In this document: positions 11,344-23,764 of the stretch, piece after piece
Layout of the letters: each line of letters begins with the position of its first letter
Position numbering within the stretch: position 1 is the stretch's first letter
Assembly: GCA_027946555.1 (NCBI GenBank)
Contig: JAPEVC010000239.1
Location: 1-52,776 of the forward strand
Reading direction: 5' to 3'
Length of the DNA: 52,776 nucleotides
DNA from: Gnomoniopsis sp. IMI 355080
Lineage: Eukaryota; Ascomycota; Sordariomycetes; Diaporthales; Gnomoniaceae
Translations under genes and position numbers: made by a program
The notes under the pieces: generated by a model
Database searches by the model: none
What the model saw: the letters and a program-made list of their open reading frames with translations, nothing else
Told to the model about the DNA's origin: nothing

Positions 11344-12194
11344 GCCCTAAGCATACGCCGACAACAAGCAATGTTGCAGGGGTATCGAGCAAAGTGCTCG
11401 AGAAGGGGAATCGAGACATGGTGGAGAGCACGACTGACATGAGCATACAATACGGCGCTTCAATATAGTCCAAGGTGGCCGAAATACCAAAGAGGAACGT
11501 CATTGCTCGTAATTGGCTCGTAGAATGGGGAGGATATTCGAACTTAAGTCTTTGCCTTTGTATAAAGTTATTAATACGTCCGTCATACTAAATGTTTGAA
11601 TAAATCCAAAGATTTGCACCGCGATCCGCAGACCTGGCTTTCCCGCTTCCATCTCCTGGCTACGGCCATATGCTCTGCATTGAGTAAGAATCAGGCCTGC
11701 ATGCGAGCGTGGATTATCAAGAGTTGGAAGAGGGTCTTGTAGGATTGGTTCTATACTGGCGTAAGCTGCCAGGCTACAGAAACGATACAGCCCGAAATGC
11801 AGTGTCTAGTTGCACATGTCACGGCTGAAATCTGGGTCATGAGTGACGGAAAGGCACTAGTTCATACTATGAAAGGAAAAGAATCTACCTAGGTTGCGTA
11901 ATAGATCAGCGCATTTACCGGAGTCATTAGACCCTTCTCTTGTTACTGTCGGTCTTATGTCCCCCCCCCCACACCCAACCACCGTCTGCTTTATGTTTTT
12001 AATTGAGAAAAGTAGAAATCCCCATTCGAGGATTTCATCGTAAGCGAAATGAAGCAAGAATACTGGTGAAGATGTAGAAATCAGAAATAGCCGGTAATGA
12101 CAGACGTGTTAGACAAGTTGCAGCTTAGAAGAAAACCTTGCAAGAAAACCAGATTTAGCATCCTCCATGGCGTGGTTGCATGGACGTATCCTGT
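11344..12194. other. Intergenic, nothing recognised
   Basis: About 850 bp between the broken ankyrin gene and the 3' end of the C2H2 gene. It includes a C-run at about 11959-11968 and a TACCTAGGTT near-palindrome at about 11887. No gene was seen. Confidence 0.5.
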
Positions 12195-14014
12195 TCAAGA
12201 ATTGTAAAAGCTGGTGTCATCAGACAAGTAGTCGAAAACGTTGAGGGAGTCCTCATCCGCCAGAGCAGGCATGGCGTGAGGTTGAGGGGCTACCGTCGAG
12301 CCTCCATACAGGCTCTCACTCGCGTAGCCGCTCACCTGCGGAGGCCAGGCCCCGACATCGAAGGCAGTAGGAGCCGCGGTTGAGCTCCCGATGCCACCGT
12401 GGAAGTTGCTGGGATAACCGGACATTCCGAGCATCGGCCACTGGGGTGCATTTGGAGGAAGAAAGCCCATATGTCCTGGGTTAAATGGGGCGGGTTGCAG
12501 GAAGTCTGGGTTCACGACCGGAAAAGAGACGTTCGAGGCCCCAGCTTGGTTGATGCATGTGCCAAAGCTGGTGAACATGGACGGGGGACTGTACTGTGTC
12601 CCGAACCTTTGGACCGGGGTTTCGCCAGAGGGCGCGGCCCACATAGAGTGGTTGACTGCGCCCGTGACAGCACCGCTCCCAGCAGGTGTCGCATAGCCAT
12701 TCGAGTATGCGTTCGTAGGTGGGGCGACATGACAGCCATGAGCGTTCTGAGGAAAAGAATAACCATAGACGTAAGGGTCAGAGAATCTCGTCGCCTGGCC
12801 AGCACCGACGTCGAGTTTTCTGGACCACTCAGGCATCTGCCACGACGACACGCTTGTCATGGCCTGGGACTCGTCCAAACCAAGAGGGCTCGTCCTGAGG
12901 CCGCCAGGGAGCTCTGGCAAGCCAGTGGAGCACTGGGCCGGCCCAGCAGTCGGCATCGTGGTGTGTGATTTCTGAGTAGAAGGCAACGCACTCGTCGTGG
13001 CGGCTAGGAAAGCAATTTGTTTCGAAGCGTTGTCGCTGGTGGAAGGGTCCAAAATCGTCGAGTGAGCCTCCAAGGTCGCCAAGGTCCTGCTGTCGTGAGT
13101 AGCATTGGTCCTGGCAGTCTTTTCAGAGGTGAAAGCAGATGTGGAAGTTGCTGGCTTGCGCTTTCGGAAAGGGAGGAGAATATCTTTGGCTTCTTTTTCC
13201 GTTCTTTTGTGTCCCCAAAAAAAAAAGCGCCCATGGCGAAACCATCTCTTGCTTCGAATATGCTGTTCTAGATGGCCGAGTCTCTTGAAGCTCATGGGGC
13301 AGTCTACTCCAAAAAACCCTTCATCCCGCCGCAATAGTAGTGCTTTCATTGGGCATTTGTATTTTCCCTGCTCATCGTCTCGAGTTTCGTCGATATGCCT
13401 ACCCAATGAACAAAGCTTGGAGTAGCCTTTGCCGCAAGCACATTGAAAGGCTTCATGACGCGCCACTTTGGCGTGCTCCTCCAGCTTGCTTCCATTCGGG
13501 AACACTAGGCGGCATCGTTCTGCAGCGCAGGTATGTGCCTTCTCAAAAGAGGCCTGAACATGGACGATGCTTCTTAGGAATTTCCGTTTCGCGTCTGTGA
13601 CGTGAGCGTCCAGACCCTCTTTGGACAAGTCCGTATAACCGCATTTACAGCGGTAAGGTAAATGCCCAGATACCTTGACGTGCTTCTGAAGCTTAGTGCC
13701 GCTCTCGAATACTTTCATACAGCCTGGCTCGCGGCAGGTATAATCATCCTGGAAGCCTAGGCGGCCATGGTCACGTGCAGATTCGGTGATTCTGCAAGGT
13801 AGAAAGGGCGGAATCAGCCAAGGATAAAAAAAAATATTGCTCACCCAATAGGACCTGCACTCACAGAGGGCGCAGAGTCCGAATTGGGAAATGGCACGGC
13901 CGTGCCGCCCTCCATCACAGGCGTGTCGTGGCCTGAGTGGCTGCTGTCGAGTGCGTTGTCGCCCGTGGCGTTTGCGCCCTTTTCGTTGGTAGGGGTGGTG
14001 ATGTACTCGGACAT
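12195..14014 (-). CDS. C2H2 zinc-finger protein
   Basis: Predicted 588-residue nuclear protein. Exons are 14014-13845 and 13791-12195; the intron (GTGAGC...TGCAG) is 53 nt. The start is the ATG at 14014 (MSEYITTPTNEKG), because continuous reading through the intron would give an unlikely His-rich N-terminus. Residues about 1-65 are polar and probably disordered. Fingers follow: YTCREPGCMKVFESGTKLQKH...H (about 74-100), a CKC-type half finger, HTCAAERCRLVFPNGSKLEEHAKVARH, a second CACGKGYSKLCSLGRH finger, and a final CPMSFKRLGHLEQH. Paired C-x4-C and C-x1-C spacings suggest degenerate fingers used partly for protein contacts. The C-terminal 300 residues are rich in Pro, Ser, Gly and Tyr, like an activation region. 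DNA target unknown. Its first exon and upstream region have a decayed duplicate at 8774-10040. Confidence 0.85.
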
Positions 14015-14440
14015 GGTGGAGGTACTTTGAAGTGATGAATGCTGCGTTGGTCTTGTGTGTGTCGTTGTGCTGCTGGGTGCGTGCGTGAGTATGGGAAGGA
14101 GAGCTGGGGCCTGGGCTATTCAAATGGTTTTCACTTCATGTGAGGCTCTGGCATTTGTCACTCCCAACTGGGGAGGTACTTCCTCTGCATTGACGAGGCA
14201 TGCTTGCTTATGCAGGAGGTGATGAGGCCCAAATGTGGACCCGCAGTCTCCAGGGCCTGCCTGGTGAAGGCGCTTTCTCAGAGCCTTATGAGTGCATCTG
14301 CGCAAACGCACTCGAAGAAGATCTCAAAGCTGTGTGATGGAGGCTGTCCATGATTTTGTTGAAACGAGTGCCTTTGCTTTTTTGTTAGCGGATCAGACGC
14401 TTCGCCATTGCCCGGGACACAACATCCACCCCAGTCAAAT
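13840..14440 (-). repeat. Intact member of the duplicated C2H2 5' block
   Basis: Exon 1, start codon and about 420 bp of upstream sequence of the C2H2 gene. It matches 8774-9085 and 9745-10040 at lower identity. This member keeps the ATG and the open frame. Confidence 0.7.
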
Positions 14441-14468
14441 CCTCCATCCAACAGATCCCACTAGCATG

Positions 14469-14487
14469 CACACACACACACACACAC
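14469..14487. repeat. (CA)n microsatellite
   Basis: About nine CA units in the intergenic region 14015-14812 upstream of the C2H2 gene and downstream of the exchanger gene. A shorter CA run lies near 14755. No gene was seen in this interval. Confidence 0.85.
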
Positions 14488-14812
14488 TCAATTGATCTTT
14501 GCAAAATGAAATGCATTTGGGATATCCATACGCTAGTACTCGCAAACCAGCCCGAGTAAAGAAGACACCGAATCAGCCTCTAAACCAAAGCCCACAAGAA
14601 TAAACAACAAAGACTAGCTGAACGCAAGGGACTTGCATCACCCCCTCTATTGCCCAACCAGCCTGACGACTGGCTGTGTAGAATAATACATCAACGACAT
14701 TACAGTTGGCCCTTCACCAACAAGCGAGTGTTCTGGTCTGGTGATACAGACAGACACACACACAGCACAGCTAAGTAGCTGGCCTGTGAGAAACGAAAGG
14801 CCGACCTGAAAA

Positions 14813-17800
14813 TCAACCTACTCTCCTTCCCACCGTCTTAATTGTCTGCCCCACCCCACCAGCCGGGCTTACCCATCCTCCGCTCTCACTCCACGTATCG
14901 AATCTCGAGACCCCCTGCGCCTGCATTGCCGAGTCCACTCCCGCACCGTACCCACTGAAATAATACCCAGTCACGACCACCAGGTAACTCAGCAATAGGA
15001 TGCTGCCCTTGAAGTAATTGCTTTTTCCCTCGCCGTACATGTAGCTCAGCAGGAAGACGCAAAGGATCACAGTGACCATGTCCCATTGTGGGAAGAGTAG
15101 CGTGAAAGTATATCTGGCTGCTTCGTAGGGGTCCGAGGGTGCCATGGGGTAGAGCGCGGAGAAGAGAACAAGAGCTGGGATTTGCAACAGGCAGACTTGC
15201 AGCGCGTAGGCGGAACCGATTTCCATGGACAGAGCGATGTTGCCGTTCATAGCGAAGGAGATGGCGTTCTGTGCACGGTATTAGCGGGGTGACTGTAGGG
15301 GACAGTGGAGCTGGGTATCCGGTTATTGGGATGGGTAGAGGTCAGGAGTAGATATTCACGTGTTCTCAGCACCCGCATGAGATGCGTCTGAGTGAGCTGG
15401 GTATAACGTATAGTGTTCATCATGGTATCCGGAGGGCGAGGACTAGTAGGCAGGAATCATATGAGAACTCACCAAGAACTCCGTAGTGTTTGGTACCAAC
15501 GCAAACAGCGTGATGCCCAAGAACTTTTCATCGATCGCAAAGCCTTCCAACACAACATCCACTGTGTCCACCAAAATCTCAGCAATAATCGCGTACAGGA
15601 CCGTCGCACCCATTAGGATCACAGCAGACTTGAGCCTGCTCCAATTCGGCGCGTCGTGGCCGCCGTGTCCCGCAGCTTCTGCCTGAGCGCCTACCGGATC
15701 ATCGTGGTCAGCAAACGTTGCGGTGCGAACGTGATGGGGCCGGTGTGTCGAGCCGCCAGTCGTGCTAGAGTGGCCCTGCGGGATATGGGGCGTGTTCGGG
15801 GCAGTGCCTTTAGCCGCACCACTGCGCGCGTCCCTAGCAGCAGCGGTAGCGGCTGTGGTGGCAATCTCGGCAATGTGATGGACGAGCTCACTATTTTGTG
15901 CATCAGAAAGCCCAGGGATATGCACGCCAGATCCAATCGAGTCATTCCTTGGAGGAGGAAGATGCGGTGTCGAGACAGTGCCATTAATGTTGCCAATTGC
16001 GGGTTGAAGACCAACTTGTTTGAGGGTCTGGCCTAGGGTACGCTTGAAGACGAGGCTGTCGCGAATATCCACACCACTCGCCTCGGCCATGGAAGGGTAA
16101 CCGCTGCGAGGCACGGAACGGCCACCTATGGCACGAAGCTGCTGCTCCTCTTGCTTTTTCTCATCTTGCTCGGTGTTCCAGATGACCGCGGCGTGCGTGC
16201 GGAGTGTGAACCACAGACCGATCGCGTAACTGAGAAAGAGCAGCACTGCCGCCATGTAACAATACGGGCGTACAGCTTCCAGGTAGAAGCGCTCGTCGAG
16301 CGCCGGTGTTTGGCTGAAGTAGCAACGGCGACAATCACTAGAATCCCCGCGCTTAGGCTCCCCGTAGCTCACACATTCTACGCAGGTAAGCTCATGGGAA
16401 CCATAGATCTGGTAGAAGAGTGTGGGACCAAATGCTCCGATAACCGCGAACAAAAGCATCGTGGAAGTCACACCCGCCGACCGAGCGTTGAAACGCTGCG
16501 TTTTGCGCTTGATAGCACCGAAACACATGGACAGACCTGGAAGAAACAGGATGCCGGCGAAGATAGAACCAACGATACTGCCTTCGACAAGCGCACCTTT
16601 GCCATCCTTCAGTGCAACGCAGTACAGAAAGACCTCCACGATGGTGGAGAAGAAGGCGTTGATGGCGGCACCCAGTCCCATGGAGGACTGCGCTGAGATA
16701 GACGCGACAGCTTGGCCGATGAAGTATGCCAGCGGGATGATGGACAACAGACCTGCCACGAACAGAAAAGCTGGCGACGTAATAAAGATCTGAATTTCGA
16801 GAATGCCTTCCAGTACCAGCCAGTCGAAGATGACGAAGAGCACCACCGCCATCAGGTTGATGAGGAAAATATTGGTGCCATCAATCGTATACTTCCAGTA
16901 CTTTAGGCCGACAGCTCGATAAGTGCAGACAATGACCGAAGAATGACCCGGAATGCGTGCATACGAGATATCAGACTCGAACGACATGGCCAGTGGATGC
17001 CTTCGCAGGTGGTCGAAGAGCAATATTGTAACCTTTCCCATAGGAATCCAGAACACCAAAAACCAGCATATGGCCGAGACGAGAAACAGTGACGGAGTGA
17101 TCAAAAGGTAGAAGAAAAGGAAGAAGATGACTCGTCCAATGTTCCACTGACCACGGCCGAACAGACGCCTCTTGATGCGAGGCATGTCGCTGTCACTACC
17201 GTTGTCGTGGCTTCCGCGTCCTCGGCCAAGGAGGCTATCAGTTTCGCTCGGCTCGGAGTCGATGCTTCGTCTCGATCGTCCAATGATTGAACGGCCGCGA
17301 TCAGGGCCAAAGAAGAGTCGCCCATACTCCAGATCACCGTTTTGCCACTGCTCGTATTCGGTGATGCTGCGACCTTCGCCTTCGTCCTCGTCGATATATG
17401 ATTCCTGCTGCTCCAAGCGGATGAACTTGCCGAAGGGATAGAATATGTATCCGCCCAGCCCCCATAGAACGCGCCCGTACTCTCGGCCGCTCGGTACCGC
17501 CGCGAAAATGAAGCACACTACGGCTCCAGAGTAGGCGATCAGTGCCAACCACCAGCCGAAACAGATCGTCCACAGCACATTGAATAGAAGCAACCAGTTG
17601 TTAACTCTTCCTCCAGGTGAGCTGTGAATGTCACCCTCGGCATTTTTCTGTACGGATCGATTCTTCTTGTACAGAGCAGGTTTCCATAACCTAATACCGA
17701 AAGGATGTGTCTCGTTGATGGCCTGCTGTCTGTCGCGAAGCGTGAAGCTCTCAGCATCACTCAAATCGGCATCGTCGTCGTCGTCGTCGTCCCCGGGGGT

Positions 17801-18667
17801 GTCTTCCTCAATGGGGTCTTCTGCCTCGACCTCCTCCTCTTCTGCAGGCGCATCAAAGATTCTTGCCATTTCGTCCCCTTCTTCCTCCTCCCTTATGCCA
17901 GGAGTTCTTGGGGGCATATCTTCGCTGCCTTCTACTGCATCGCGACTTGATTGTATTCTGCTCAGGCCGGGAGGCGCAGCGCCAGCTCGTCTCCTGACGG
18001 TAGAAGAGTAGCTGTGCTGGCGTTCGAAATTTTGGTCTGCCTCGACCTCCTCGAGGGCATCGTCCGCCGAAAAAATGCCTCCTCTGTGAGGAGCCTGGGC
18101 ATTCGAGGAGGCGCGTCGGGGCATGGGTGGCTTGCGCGGTCTTGCTCTGCCTCTGTCGCCACCAGATCCAATCATAGGCGACCTGGAAGGTTGCGAACCG
18201 CCGGTCGCTGCGCGGGAGTGGTTCCGCTCGTGAGGAGGTCGCTCGTGGGAGGTGGTAGGTTCGAGATTCTGCGAGGAGGAAGCAGTGCCGATGGAGGGAC
18301 TTATGGTGCCTGAGCAGGGTAGCAAATAATATGTTAGATGACGGTCTGCAGTAGTATGAACAGTAATACGCGCTGAGGCACAAGATTGAACCATATGGCT
18401 TGATACGTTGGGACACGTTCAGCGATATCACAAGGTACGAGGGTGTTAGTAGCCCTGGCGGGAGTACGCACCGTAAGCAGAGGTATCAGGCCTTCGTCGT
18501 ACGGTATCTGTGGAATTGTAACTTTCAGAGTATCGCTCATCGTCGCGAGTGCCAGCGATCGGGCCGTATGCGCTTGCGACTCTGGTATCTGTAGGTGAGG
18601 GCGCAATGGATGGTCTCTGAGGGCCAGCCGTAGACTCAGCCTGGGGTTCCTGATCTGATGAATCCAT
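14813..18667 (-). CDS. VNX1: VNX1-like vacuolar cation/H+ antiporter
   Basis: Predicted 1162-residue vacuolar membrane exchanger of the CaCA family, like yeast Vnx1 (low-affinity Na+,K+/H+ exchange). Exons are 18667-18472, 18309-15473 and 15268-14813; the introns (GTGCGT...TCAG, GTGAGT...ACAG) restore SAYG-TISPS and TTEFL-NAISF. The first 300 residues are disordered and acidic, with a run of seven Asp (about residue 239-245) encoded by a GTC/GAC microsatellite. Two hydrophobic DUF307-like blocks follow, then about 11 membrane helices with paired alpha repeats: GAAINAFFSTIVEVFLY, and LVPNTTEFLNAISFAMNGN across intron 2. Vnx1 homologues share the long N-terminus, which separates them from Vcx1-type Ca2+ exchangers. 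Substrate is inferred from family. The upstream ATG at 18709 was rejected because MDSSDQ at 18667 gives the cleaner start; either is possible. Confidence 0.87.
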
Positions 18668-21424
18668 ATTTTGGACGAGGTGCCTCAAGGGTGGGACAAG
18701 CTTGGGCAAGCTTGGAATGAAGCTTCGTGTCTTCCAAGAGAGTGAGTCGCAAATGTCTTGGATGCCAGAAGCGGAATTCCACTCTTTTTGATAGGCACCT
18801 GAGATGATGGAGGAGAGAGTTGATGAGGCGGACGGGGGGAGTTGTCAATACGTAACAGAATCCGCGATGAACAAGAAGCCCAACGAGGCTGGGATCCAGT
18901 TTCGAAGACTGATGGCGAGTCGTTACAGCCAGGAACGTGAGGCGGGATGACGGGGGGAGCCAGAAGCGAGGCTGGCAAAGTGGATCAGGGTCGATGCGCA
19001 GTGTCGAGTAGAGGTAATAGCCTGAGATTCTCACCGCGAGAAGTCGTCTAGGTGATGGTGACGCCGGATCGGATGCATGGCAAGCTGTATCTTGCAGGGG
19101 GTCGAACCGGAAACCAAGACCAAATCGAAGACAGTCTACGCGAAGAATAGAAGAGAGGAGGAGGAGTGATCAGTATTAGAGCGCAGGCGGCAAGTTATCA
19201 AGATGACCATGTAGTGGTGTGTGTGGTGTCCAGTGGGGGTGGATGTGTTGATATGCAGCCTGTGAGATCAATGCGACTCGGATGTCGTCTCGAATCGGGT
19301 GGAAATTTGGGTTGGGAAATTCGGTCAGGACGTCAGTGCCAATGATCAGCAGGGTTCAGCTTGGTGTGGCCACAGCACAGGACAGCTCTCCACGCCTGCG
19401 CCCAGGCTGCCCAGGTCACCCAGGCTTACCTAGGTAGCGGCCTACCGGGTATCTACTGCTGTAGGATGGCTGTAGGAACCATCCGCCGTCAGGTTCTATT
19501 CTAAGCTTCCAAGGTTCCTTGACCGTTCTCCCGTCTTGGTAGTCTAACGCTATCCCACCCCCAAACGTACGGGAGCTAAAACATGCCAAAAAGTTTGACC
19601 AAAAGAAACCTGGAAAGGATAGTAAAGTTAATAGTGCTGGATAACTGGTACATTGCGAAGACCAAAACGACGATGAATTCTTACCTACATCCACGAAAGG
19701 CAGAAAACATGGAAACAAATAACAATAAACAGTGGACCACCATATATGACACAGCAACGGCTGGAATGTAAGACAGTGCCATGCCATCTGATCCTCCCCC
19801 AGATTTATTTTCGGATGGCTTACACTATTCCATCCACCTACCCCAGGTCTCAGCTGTTTCATGTATTTTCTCCATGGGTTTTCTTTCTTTTCCCTCTGTT
19901 TGCGTCTCGCCACTACATTCCAGATTTTCCTGTCGTCATCCACCGCTCCATTTGAGGCAGCTACTATGGTAAGCCATGGTAAGCCAGAGGTACTTGGCAA
20001 GTCGGGTGACCACAGCTTTGTCGGATGCCGCGTCCCCTGAGCTTTTCCTCGGCTATGGCCTGCTGCCCGATGATGTCGCATTGCAGCGGAATCCGGTCTT
20101 TCACAAATGACGACTCGCGGTCGAGCGAGGATGACTGGCAGCGTATCGTTCAGACTGTACGAAACTATCCAACCTTTTTTTACTTGCCGTGCGACGCGAT
20201 TTGCTGCAAGCGCTTCCATCACCAGAAATCGTGGGTCGTTTGATCAAGGATCCACCATGGTCTCCACAGTGTACATGTGAAAAGTGTGAATACCTAGCTG
20301 GACCTATCGAGTCTGCAGATGCAGGGCACCCCGCCAGCCCGCCATACCATGATCTGCACTGTTGGTGGGGTGGTGCGTGTGCATGCGGAAGTCCTGTCCA
20401 AGGTCGGGCGGACGTCCAAGTCTAGGCTTATAAACTTGTGTCTCCATCGGGGGAAACGTATCGCACAGTAGCATGTTTGCTCCAAGGCTGACGAGTCCAG
20501 ATACACCAGCGTCTTACCTGACAAGCAGATCCTGAAAATCGGCATTGTTGCTGCAGGTGCTGATAGGTGGCTTGACCACCACTGAGCTCCAAGGCCAAGG
20601 CTTGATTCACCGCTCCACAGCCGGCCAGGCATATGACACCCTCCCTGCTCGAGCCTAGCCAGACTATGCTAGTCTACTGCATAACTAATGTGCTGCCCTG
20701 ACTAGATGGGTGCATTGCATTTGCTAAAGACGTTCATGACGGTCTCGAAATGGAGCTTGTAGCGATATGAACACCTCTCTCTTGATCGACATGCCTGAAG
20801 ACGCCAATTCGATATGTGAGCCTCGTGATGGTGAGACACCGCAGCCTCGTGATGCCCTCCCGTGAACAAAGAGGGTGTGTTCATTGGGACGGATGACCTA
20901 CGGGATCGCCCGTTAACCATCTGCCCTAGACAAGCGAGCTGAGGTCAAATTAGAGTGAATTTTATGGAACTTCAAAAAGAAAGAAAAGTACATGAGCTGT
21001 CGTAATCCGTATTAAAGTGTCCAAAAGGGTTGCCTCTCTGGAGCCCGAAAGAGAAGATATCGACATCAGGTCTTAGAGAGTGCTTACATAATGCACTTAC
21101 ATAACCCCGACAAACATGGATCAGGGAGCTCGGGCCACCGATGATTGCGTTGACCGGATCTGCCTGCGGCAACGGCTGTGGCAGCTCGTCCTGGTCTGTT
21201 TGCGCCGCCTATTGACGACACCTCGTCAACCTCACCAATCTCACCACCAACAACAACACGCCCTCATTTCGTCTTCCAACCCATCTGAATCCGACCAGTC
21301 AGCCCCTCGATCCCCGAAAGAGCCCTCTTCAGGGTATACATCAATCGACAAGCACGACAACCCCCCACTCCCCACCACACTCCCTGCCTCGACGTTAGCG
21401 CCTGCTCCCCGAGCCTCCATCACC
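18668..21424. other. Intergenic between exchanger and RPT6
   Basis: About 2.75 kb containing the divergent 5' regions of the exchanger (minus) and RPT6 (plus). A 268-codon minus-strand open frame at 19416-20222 has no recognisable domain, low-complexity Trp/Ser-rich composition and no clear start context; I treat it as spurious. Short CCCAGG-type repeats and one TACCTAGGTA palindrome lie at 19360-19436. Confidence 0.5.
19427..19436. repeat. TACCTAGGTA palindrome, copy 3
   Basis: Perfect copy upstream of the VNX1-like gene. Confidence 0.8.
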
Positions 21425-22662
21425 ATGGCGCTCGACAACTACTACCACAACAAGATCGAGTCCATGAAGCTCGAGATCCTCAAGGGTCAAGCTGTACTGC
21501 GCCGTCTTGAAGCCCAGAGAAATGACTACAACTCTAGAGTGCGACTGCTGCGGGAAGAGCTTGGTCTTTTGCAGCAACCGGGGTCTTACGTCGGCGAGGT
21601 CGTCAAAGTCATGAGCACGAAGAAGGTCTTGGTAAAGGTCCATCCAGAAGGAAAATACGGTATGTGTTTCGACTATATATTGGTCTCTCAATGGTGATTT
21701 GGATGTTGTACTAACAAATCTCAGTCGTCGACGTGGCCGACTCGGTTGACATCACCAAGCTCACCGTTGGCAAGCGTGTTACCCTCCTCTCCGACTCCTA
21801 CAAGCTCGAAAAAATCCTCCCCTCATCTGTTGATCCTCTTGTCTCTCTCATGATGGTCGAAAAGGTTCCCGACTCCACTTACGACATGATTGGTGGCCTG
21901 GACCAACAAATCAAAGAAATCAAAGAGGTCATCGAGCTGGGCCTCAAGCACCCCGAACTCTTCGAATCTCTCGGAATTGCGCAACCCAAAGGTGTCCTGC
22001 TTTACGGCCCACCCGGTACCGGCAAGACGCTCCTTGCGCGTGCCGTCGCCCACCACACAGACTGCAAGTTCATTCGCGTATCAGGATCCGAACTTGTGCA
22101 GAAGTACATCGGTGAGGGTTCCCGTATGGTGCGCGAGCTGTTCGTCATGGCACGTGAGCATGCGCCGTCTATCATTTTCATGGACGAGATCGACTCGATT
22201 GGTTCATCACGGGTCGAAGGCTCTAGTGGCGGTGATTCGGAAGTGCAGCGGACGATGTTGGAGCTGCTTAATCAGCTCGACGGATTCGAGCCAACCAAGA
22301 ACATCAAGGTCATCATGGCGACCAACAGATTGGATATTCTGGATCCGGCTCTGTTGCGCCCTGGACGTATCGACCGCAAGATCGAGTTCCCCCCACCAAG
22401 TGTCGAGGCGCGTGCGGATATTTTGAGGATCCACAGTCGCAAGATGAACCTTACAAGAGGGCTGAACCTGACCAAGATCGCGGAGAAGATGAACGGGTGC
22501 TCGGGTGCAGAGCTGAAGGGTGTGTGTACCGAGGCGGGTATGTTTGCATTGCGGGAGAGGCGTGTGCATGTCACACAGGAGGACTTTGAATTGTCGACCG
22601 CCAAGATTCTGAACAAGCACGATGGCAGCAAGGAGGTCAGCTTGCAGCGTCTGTTCAAGTAG
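21425..22662 (+). CDS. RPT6: 26S proteasome regulatory ATPase subunit Rpt6
   Basis: Predicted 390-residue AAA ATPase of the proteasome 19S base, which unfolds ubiquitinated substrates and feeds them to the 20S core. Exons are 21425-21659 and 21725-22662; the intron GTATGTG...CTCAG rejoins GKY-VVDVAD. An N-terminal coiled coil (about 5-50, LRRLEAQRNDYNSRVRLL) is followed by an OB fold (PGSYVGEVVKVM), Walker A GPPGTGKT at about 177-184, Walker B IIFMDEIDS, SRH (TNRLDILDPALLRPGR) and a terminal LFK, part of the HbYX-type tail region. The start has a CACCATGG context and matches usual family length. The same frame is open upstream to another ATG at 21116, which would add 103 low-complexity residues; this is probably 5' UTR. 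Housekeeping gene, marking the left edge of the cluster. Confidence 0.98.
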
Positions 22663-23764
22663 GCCCGGCGTGCTGTGGCGGAATGGCAAGGACGAGCAAA
22701 GGGTCCGGGCGGACGCCTTTGGTTGAAATGTAAAACATTGGCTGCTATAGGCAATAATTGATGAAACTGACGAATAGACTTGCATTGCGTTAGGACGTCA
22801 TGGCTCTTACAGGCCTGTAGTATACTCCAACAATATTTGATCAGTCTTGTCATCAAATGTTCAAGTCAGCATAGGGCTGCAGTACTCAGTGGTTGATGCA
22901 ACGGCCAGGTAAGCAGGCTGCCGGAAGGGAGAGTTAGTACACACGTTTGCTAGATGCCTATTCTCGAGAGGATTCAATACGTTAAACGTGTGCTACCAAA
23001 TGCATGTGATGAATCGACCTCGAGATTGGACAGTTGAACTATCTGATGAGCTCATAGGCCCTCTAATTTTGTGGTAGAACCCTCACAAGAATGATCAAAT
23101 ATTATTTGAAGCCCAAATCTCCTCAATAAACAAGATTGTCGTGAAAGCGGCACAGCACTATGCAGTTGTGATGCTTATTTTGCATAGGAGAAAAGTCCTT
23201 AAATGAGACATTACACTTGCAAGACCTGCTGAGAGGTTGTCAAGGGCAGGCCGGCGTTATTCGGGTGCCGTGGGGCAATTTTGCGTCGGTAGACAATATA
23301 GCTTGCTGCCAATCTGCGGAGCACGTTGTTTCATTTTTCTCGACTGCTTAGGTACTTCACCCCTCACCAGCAATCTCAGCAAGGCAACCGACCCCTAAGG
23401 ATAAGATCGAGCACCAAGAATAGACTACTCCTGGATCTTGTCCATTCAGGAATCAGGGCAACGTGTGATTCGACTCCTGACCTGATCAACCCTCATCCAC
23501 GCCTGGGAGCCAACCTCCAAAAGGATATCAGTGTTTCCTGGAAGGTGGAATTGCTGGACCTGTAACTTTTTCATGTCCAGCAAGCTTTAAGTCTTAATGC
23601 CGCCACTGAATTGTTCGCCTGTTGGAACCTTCAGATTAGGTTGGCCATGTTGATGAGCACCTGCAACTCTCCCATTTACATTCAGAATAGGTACCTAGCC
23701 CTGCTGGCGTTCAGCCGAAGACCTGGCGGTAAGTGGCACTGTGATTTCCAGAAGTACCTAGAGA
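22663..23764. other. Intergenic between RPT6 and PKS 3' ends
   Basis: About 1.1 kb between two convergent genes. No coding potential recognised. It marks the likely left boundary of the biosynthetic cluster. Confidence 0.55.

Noticed and set aside
19416..20222. 268-codon open frame on the minus strand
   Set aside because: No recognisable domain, low-complexity Trp/Ser/Phe stretches, and it lies in the promoter region between two conserved genes.
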